The position numbers and the translations under genes are program-made. Below the pieces are notes generated by a model. That model was not told the DNA's origin, did no database searches, and saw only the letters and a list, made by a program, of their open reading frames with translations. Shown one piece after another: positions 59,849 to 64,000 of a stretch of 64,000 nt of DNA (position 1 is the first letter of the stretch; each line of letters opens with the position of its first letter). The DNA is from Bacteroidota bacterium (lineage in GTDB: Bacteria; Bacteroidota; Bacteroidia; Flavobacteriales_F; PHOS-HE28): contig JAKQEI010000195.1 in assembly GCA_029573495.1 (NCBI GenBank), positions 1 through 64,000 of the forward strand, in the 5' to 3' direction.

Positions 59849-61165
59849 ATGGCCGAGATCGTACGCATGCCGAAGTTGAGCGACACCATGACCGAAGGGG
59901 TGGTGAGCGCCTGGCACAAGAAGGTGGGGGATGCCGTGAAGAGCGGTGAGGTGCTCGCGGAGATCGAGACCGACAAGGCCACCATGGAGTTCGAGAGCTT
60001 CACCGACGGGGTGCTGCTGCACATCGGAGTGGAGAAGGGCAAGGCCGCGCCGGTGGACAGTGTGCTGGCGGTGCTCGGGAAAGCGGGAGAGGACATCACC
60101 GCATTGCTGGCCGGAGAGGCCGCATCGGCACCCAAAGCCGAGGCCGCACCGAAGAAGGATGAACGCAAGGAGCAGGCGCAGGGGCAAGAGACCATTGCTG
60201 CTGCCCCTGCACCTGCTCCTGAAAAGGCGAAACCCGCTGCCTCAGGAAGCGTTCCCGCGCCGAAGCCGATGTTCGGCGGTCCTGCCACAGCCGCCGCACC
60301 TGCGCAAGCCGGCAACGGCCGCGTGAAAGCAAGCCCGCTGGCCCGTCAGCTCGCGGAAGAGAAAGGCATCGACATCGGCCGGGTCACCGGCAGTGGTCCG
60401 GACGGAAGAGTGACGAAGCAGGACATCGAGAATTTCGGCGGTGGCGGCTACATCGGAGCGCCGCAGATCGAGAAGTTCGAGGAGGTGCCGGTGAGCCAGA
60501 TGCGCAAGACCATCGCGCGTCGCCTCAGCGAGAGCCTCTTCACCGCGCCGCACTTCTACCTGACCCTGGAGATGGACATGGCGCGTGCGATGAGCGTCCG
60601 CGAGGCCATCAACAAGCAGATCGCACCGGACAAGATCTCGTTCAACGACCTGGTGATCAAAGCCTGTGCAGTGGCGCTGAAGCAGCATCCGAAGGTGAAC
60701 AGCAGCTGGCTCGGCGACAGGATCCGCTACAACGAACACGTGCACATCGGCGTAGCCGTGGCGGTGGATGAAGGCCTGCTGGTGCCGGTGGTGCGCTACG
60801 CTGATGGCAAGCCGCTGCGCACGATCGGCAATGAAGTGCGCGATTTGGCGAAGCGTGCGAAGGACAAGAAGCTGCAACCATCGGACTGGGAGGGCAACAC
60901 CTTCACCATCTCGAACCTCGGCATGTTCGGTATCGACGAGTTCACCGCGATCATCAACCCGCCCGATGCGTGCATCCTGGCCGTGGGTGGCATCATGGAG
61001 AAGCCCGTGGTGAAGCAGGGGCAGATCGTCATCGGTCACACGATGAAGGTGACCCTGAGCTGCGACCACCGCGTGGTGGACGGCGCCACGGGCGCGGCGT
61101 TCCTTAATACCGTGAAGAGCCTGCTGGAGGAGCCGGCGTTGTTGCTGGGTGTCGGAGCGATCTGA
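59849..61165 (+). CDS. pdhC: Pyruvate dehydrogenase E2, dihydrolipoamide acetyltransferase
   Basis: 438 residues. One lipoyl domain with E-T-D-K-A-T-M-E-F-E (lipoyl Lys43), an Ala/Pro-rich linker of about 70 residues, an E3/E1-binding domain (about 153-190: S-P-L-A-R-Q-L-A-E-E-K-G-I-D), and the catalytic domain ending D-H-R-V-V-D-G-A-T-G-A. It accepts the acetyl group on lipoamide and passes it to CoA. Thirteen bases after pdhA. A single lipoyl domain is usual for Bacteroidota. Confidence 0.95.
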   Translation: MAEIVRMPKLSDTMTEGVVSAWHKKVGDAVKSGEVLAEIETDKATMEFESFTDGVLLHIGVEKGKAAPVDSVLAVLGKAGEDITALLAGEAASAPKAEAAPKKDERKEQAQGQETIAAAPAPAPEKAKPAASGSVPAPKPMFGGPATAAAPAQAGNGRVKASPLARQLAEEKGIDIGRVTGSGPDGRVTKQDIENFGGGGYIGAPQIEKFEEVPVSQMRKTIARRLSESLFTAPHFYLTLEMDMARAMSVREAINKQIAPDKISFNDLVIKACAVALKQHPKVNSSWLGDRIRYNEHVHIGVAVAVDEGLLVPVVRYADGKPLRTIGNEVRDLAKRAKDKKLQPSDWEGNTFTISNLGMFGIDEFTAIINPPDACILAVGGIMEKPVVKQGQIVIGHTMKVTLSCDHRVVDGATGAAFLNTVKSLLEEPALLLGVGAI

Positions 61166-61206
61166 GGGCAGGCAATTCCCGGCTGGACCTTTCGTTCTTA
61201 CAACCA

Positions 61207-61599
61207 ATGAAGACCATGCCAGCCATTATTATCACCGCGCTCCTGATGGGTTGCGACGGTCAGACGATCGTGGAGCATCGGGTGGATAATGCCAGCTCCC
61301 ACACGGTACGGATGGTGTTCCATGCTGACGCCTACCACGGCTTCGAAGGGGATACGCTGGTACTTGCTCCAGGCTCCGTCACGCGGGTGGGATGGAACGA
61401 TATGCGCGGTGGGCGAAGGGACTACCGCCGGCCGGCTGAAGGCATCGACTCAGTGCATGTGGAGGTCGAAGGTGGAGGTAGTTTGAACCGCGATCTCCGG
61501 AGCGATGCGGAGTGGGCCGTAGACAGCAAAGGCAAGGGTATTCGGGGTAGCTTCAGCCACATCTGCACGTTCCACTTCACCGATGCCGATATCGACTGA
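61207..61599 (+). CDS. Small secreted lipoprotein, unknown function
   Basis: 130 residues. The lipobox is A-L-L-M-G-C-D with Cys16, so the mature protein would be anchored in a membrane after Lnt/Lgt/LspA processing. The soluble part is a short beta-rich domain (V-R-M-V-F-H-A-D-A-Y-H-G-F, L-V-L-A-P-G-S-V-T-R-V-G-W-N) and ends H-F-T-D-A-D-I-D. No family recognised. It stands between pdhC and a methyltransferase. Confidence 0.75.
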   Translation: MKTMPAIIITALLMGCDGQTIVEHRVDNASSHTVRMVFHADAYHGFEGDTLVLAPGSVTRVGWNDMRGGRRDYRRPAEGIDSVHVEVEGGGSLNRDLRSDAEWAVDSKGKGIRGSFSHICTFHFTDADID

Positions 61600-61638
61600 C
61601 ACCTGGTCCATCGGATCTTCCGACCTTCACGCCGCACC

Positions 61639-62385
61639 GTGAAGGACTTGTTCAAGCTTCTCACACCAGCCCCGCTCAAGGAATTGATCCGCAAGGCGGT
61701 CCTGCGCGGCGACACCGTGCACTGCCCCGTCTGTGAGCGCGGTGCCATCACCTTCCTGCCGTCGGGCTCACCCCCTCGTCCCCATGTGCTGTGCCCTTTC
61801 TGTGGATCGCGCGAGCGCGCACGGATGGCCTGGCTATTCCTGAAGGAGCGCAAGGTCCTGCGGGCGGGACTGCGTGTGCTGCACGTCGCTCCGGAGCGCT
61901 GCCTCAGCGAGCGGCTCACCAGCCTGCCCGGTGTGAAGTATACCGCCGGCGACAAGTTCACGCCGGGTTATGATTATCCGCCCGGGACCATCGATCTGGA
62001 CATCACGGCCATGCCCTTTGCGAACGACTCCTTCGACCTGATCCTCTGTTCGCATGTGCTGGAACATGTGCCTGATGATCGCACCGCGATGAAGGAATTG
62101 TTCCGTGTCCTGGCCCCCGGCGGCATGGCGATCCTGATGGTGCCCATCGCACTGGAGCGGGCCACCACGGATGAGGACCCCTCGGTGATCGATCCACATG
62201 AACGGATCAAGCGCTTCGGGCAGTTCGACCATGTGCGGCTCTATGGTCGGGATTACATGGATCGGTTGAGGGCCGCCGGTTTCGAGGTGATCGAGGATGC
62301 GATGACCGCGCGCATGGATGCGGAGTCGGTGTTCCGGTACGGGCTGCTACGCAGCGAAGTGGTGCACGCGGGCACCAAGAAGTAG
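61639..62385 (+). CDS. Zinc-ribbon plus class I SAM-dependent methyltransferase
   Basis: 248 residues from GTG 61639. The first 60 residues hold two CxxC pairs (C-P-V-C and C-P-F-C) of a zinc ribbon; the methyltransferase domain follows, with A-G-D-K-F-T, D-I-T-A-M-P-F-A-N-D-S-F-D-L-I-L-C-S-H-V-L-E-H-V (motifs of methyltransferase type 11) and L-A-P-G-G-M-A. The SAM glycine motif itself is atypical (V-L-H-V-A-P-E-R), so SAM binding cannot be confirmed by eye. Substrate unknown. This zinc-ribbon/methyltransferase layout is seen in proteins linked to cell-surface polysaccharide gene sets. Confidence 0.8.
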   Translation: MKDLFKLLTPAPLKELIRKAVLRGDTVHCPVCERGAITFLPSGSPPRPHVLCPFCGSRERARMAWLFLKERKVLRAGLRVLHVAPERCLSERLTSLPGVKYTAGDKFTPGYDYPPGTIDLDITAMPFANDSFDLILCSHVLEHVPDDRTAMKELFRVLAPGGMAILMVPIALERATTDEDPSVIDPHERIKRFGQFDHVRLYGRDYMDRLRAAGFEVIEDAMTARMDAESVFRYGLLRSEVVHAGTKK

Positions 62386-62405
62386 CCGTCCCTCCGGAAC
62401 CTGGA

Positions 62406-63821
62406 TCACCGCAGGACCCGGAACGGTTCCGGTGGCAGATCGAAGTAGGGTGATGGTGAATTCCAGATGAGCGGCACGTTCTCGGCACGCAACTTCTCCT
62501 CGAATTCCATCTCGAACGTGTGCCTATCCATCGATGGGTCGTGCATCGGCACCAGCGCCACGGTGTGCTGCGGACCTTGCTCCGCGGAGAAGAGCATCAC
62601 CTCCATCGCGTTCAGGGGTGCCACCTCCACCCGGCCCCAGCAGTGCGCGATGAAGGTGGGCAACTTCGCGACCAAGCCCCGGCGGATGCCCTGGTCGTGC
62701 GCTGCTGCTATGCGATCGCGCATCCAATCCACGCGGTCCACATAGGTCGGCGAAAGGACGATCCATAGCAGGCACCGGAACGCCAGCGCGATACACAGGA
62801 CACGCCTCCACCTCGCAGCGCCCACCAGTTCCTGAGGCCATAACGCCCATGGAACGATCACCACCCACACGGCGAACGGGAAGTCCACGAACTCACGGTA
62901 CACCGAATGGGTGCCGTCCGGGAAGTAGAACGATTGCAGGACGTAGAGGACGAAGAGCCCACCAACGAGAACGACCAGTGGATACCAGCGACGCGCCTTC
63001 ACCAGTGCCGTGGCGAACAGCACGCTGAGGAAGATGACATCCGGATAGACCGACACGGCGTGCTCCAGATGGCCGATCAGACGACCGGGCCGGAAGAGCC
63101 AGGCCCAGCCCAGCCCTTCGAGCCGGATCCACAACGAGCTGATGGCGCGGAGCTCATATGCGGACAATACGTTCACGCGGATGATGGTGTGCATTGCAAG
63201 GACCGCGAGCGCGACCAGTGCGATCCTGCGCTCCCGATGGATGCCTGCCGCGGCCACGGCCATTACGGTGACGATCATCGCCAGGAAATGGGCGGACAAA
63301 ACGAGGAACAGGAGCACGGCGAAGATGACCGTACGTGGCAGTGGCGCTAGGCGTGTGCTCTTCAACAAGGCGAGACAGGCCACCAGCAGGGGAGCCGCGT
63401 AATAGAACTCGAACACCGGGCAGAAGACCGCATGCCCCACACCAACGAGCTGTGTGCCGATCACCACCAGGCCTGCCTGACGGTCCTTCAAGGCGTACCG
63501 TACGAAGAGGTAAGCGCAAGTAACTACCATCACGCTGCCCAACGAATACAACGTGATCACGGTGGTCATGGACATCCCAGCCTTGATGCCGATGACCGCC
63601 GACCATTGGGATAGCGGCATGATCCAGCGGCCCTGGTTCACGAAGAAGCCGCCGCGATCCACCATGCAGAGCAGGAAGTAGGAGGCATCGTTCAGGATGC
63701 GTTCCGCCGCGAAGTGCACCGCGAACCAGGCCATGAAGGCCAGGGCACCCCAACAGAACAGGTCCGTTGCACGGTCCGTGTTCCACCATCCATCCCTCGT
63801 TCGCCTTTCGCCCAGCGGCAT
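62406..63821 (-). CDS. Polytopic membrane protein, unknown function
   Basis: 471 residues from ATG 63821 (upstream codons run into the recG promoter area). About ten hydrophobic segments, e.g. W-G-A-L-A-F-M-A-W-F-A-V-H-F near residue 30 and A-A-P-L-L-V-A-C-L-A-L-L, followed by a soluble C-terminus of about 110 residues. The arrangement resembles GT-C-type or O-antigen-ligase-like integral membrane proteins, but I see no diagnostic motif. It converges with the methyltransferase and diverges from recG. A near-match -7 element (minus, 63827-63834, TACTTTCG) precedes it. Confidence 0.7.
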   Translation of the reverse strand: MPLGERRTRDGWWNTDRATDLFCWGALAFMAWFAVHFAAERILNDASYFLLCMVDRGGFFVNQGRWIMPLSQWSAVIGIKAGMSMTTVITLYSLGSVMVVTCAYLFVRYALKDRQAGLVVIGTQLVGVGHAVFCPVFEFYYAAPLLVACLALLKSTRLAPLPRTVIFAVLLFLVLSAHFLAMIVTVMAVAAAGIHRERRIALVALAVLAMHTIIRVNVLSAYELRAISSLWIRLEGLGWAWLFRPGRLIGHLEHAVSVYPDVIFLSVLFATALVKARRWYPLVVLVGGLFVLYVLQSFYFPDGTHSVYREFVDFPFAVWVVIVPWALWPQELVGAARWRRVLCIALAFRCLLWIVLSPTYVDRVDWMRDRIAAAHDQGIRRGLVAKLPTFIAHCWGRVEVAPLNAMEVMLFSAEQGPQHTVALVPMHDPSMDRHTFEMEFEEKLRAENVPLIWNSPSPYFDLPPEPFRVLR

Positions 63822-63861
63822 GGCGGCGAAAGTAGCCCGGCCGCCGTGGTACTTTTCGGCC

Positions 63862-64000
63862 ATGCAGGAGGTGCTCGCCACGCCCATCGAATTCCTCAAG
63901 GGTGTGGGCCCGCAGCGAGGGGCCTTGCTGCGTTCCGAACTGAACATCGCGACCTATCTGGACCTGCTCCAGCACTTCCCGTTCCGCTACGTGGATCGCA
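63862..64000 (+). CDS. recG: ATP-dependent DNA helicase RecG, N-terminal fragment (cut by window end)
   Basis: 46 codons from ATG 63862 run open to the window edge. They read T-P-I-E-F-L-K-G-V-G-P-Q-R-G-A-L-L then L-L-Q-H-F-P-F-R-Y-V-D-R, the N-terminal wedge motif of RecG, which regresses stalled replication forks. A near-match -7 element (TACTTTTC, 63850-63857) lies just upstream. The rest of the gene is outside the window. Confidence 0.88.
   Translation, partial: MQEVLATPIEFLKGVGPQRGALLRSELNIATYLDLLQHFPFRYVDR

Noticed and set aside
60130-60310. Repeat-like Ala/Pro-rich tract
   Set aside because: Ordinary linker of the E2 protein between lipoyl and binding domains.
62394-62432. 8-bp inverted repeat CCGGAACC/GGTTCCGG
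   Set aside because: One arm lies in coding sequence and the loop is 23 bases; likely chance in GC-rich DNA.

Overview
The window looks like a chromosomal segment from a high-GC member of the Bacteroidota, probably a Flavobacteriales-type genome assembled from a metagenome. The reasons are: type IX secretion (T9SS) genes (porU, porV, a PorP/SprF protein, gldJ, a PorU2-like peptidase with a PorV-like partner); DUF5686, DUF2795 and TolB-propeller/outer-membrane-barrel proteins of Bacteroidota type; almost no Shine-Dalgarno sequences; and many exact copies of the Bacteroidota -7 promoter element TAnnTTTG. Most of the window is tightly packed core genome. Accessory sequence is confined to the left edge (end of an IS3-family transposase), a low-GC tail on lptB, a low-GC patch inside pssA, and about 600 bp beside the tRNA-Val pair.

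Layout. 1-7.1 kb: IS3 transposase end, putative outer-membrane protein, MBL-fold hydrolase, then a chained operon (TolB-like barrel protein, half-size TauE, M20 amidohydrolase) and a small hypothetical. 7.1-15.3 kb: recQ, divergent from a tatC-DUF5686-lptB operon whose LptB carries an unexpected C-terminal zinc-ribbon extension; then purS and pssA. 15.4-21.6 kb: PorV-like plus a 1706-residue PorU2-like C25 peptidase. 21.7-31.8 kb: lnt, pabB, tilS, a small conserved protein, a solitary DsbD-alpha domain and full DsbD, gmhA, yifB, and a MORN/TonB-C protein. 31.8-39.4 kb (minus strand): secA, a DUF2795 protein, a methyltransferase and cobalamin adenosyltransferase, crtZ, an SRPBCC protein, two tandem 53-residue paralogous proteins not previously called here, a decayed GIY-YIG nuclease gene, and two tRNA-Val genes.

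39.4-47.9 kb: an exbB-exbD-exbD-tonB-folC operon (proton-motive energy transduction to outer-membrane transporters, ending in a folate gene), Glu/Leu dehydrogenase, anmK, an acyl-CoA dehydrogenase and murF. 48-56.7 kb: the main T9SS locus, with gldJ and a PorP/SprF gene divergent from porU-porV-ispF. 56.7-64 kb: DUF4956 and VTC-domain genes, cdd, pdhA and pdhC (E1-alpha and E2 of pyruvate dehydrogenase; no E1-beta seen here), a small lipoprotein, a zinc-ribbon methyltransferase, a polytopic membrane protein, and the start of recG.

I found no CRISPR array, prophage, or convincing new multi-gene defence or biosynthesis system. The most unusual items are the LptB zinc-ribbon fusion (12875-13960), the tandem 53-residue proteins (38176-38521), the GIY-YIG pseudogene (38874-39119) and the degenerate gluzincin-like region of the TolB/barrel protein. 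Family assignments are from recognition of motifs by eye; no database search was run.
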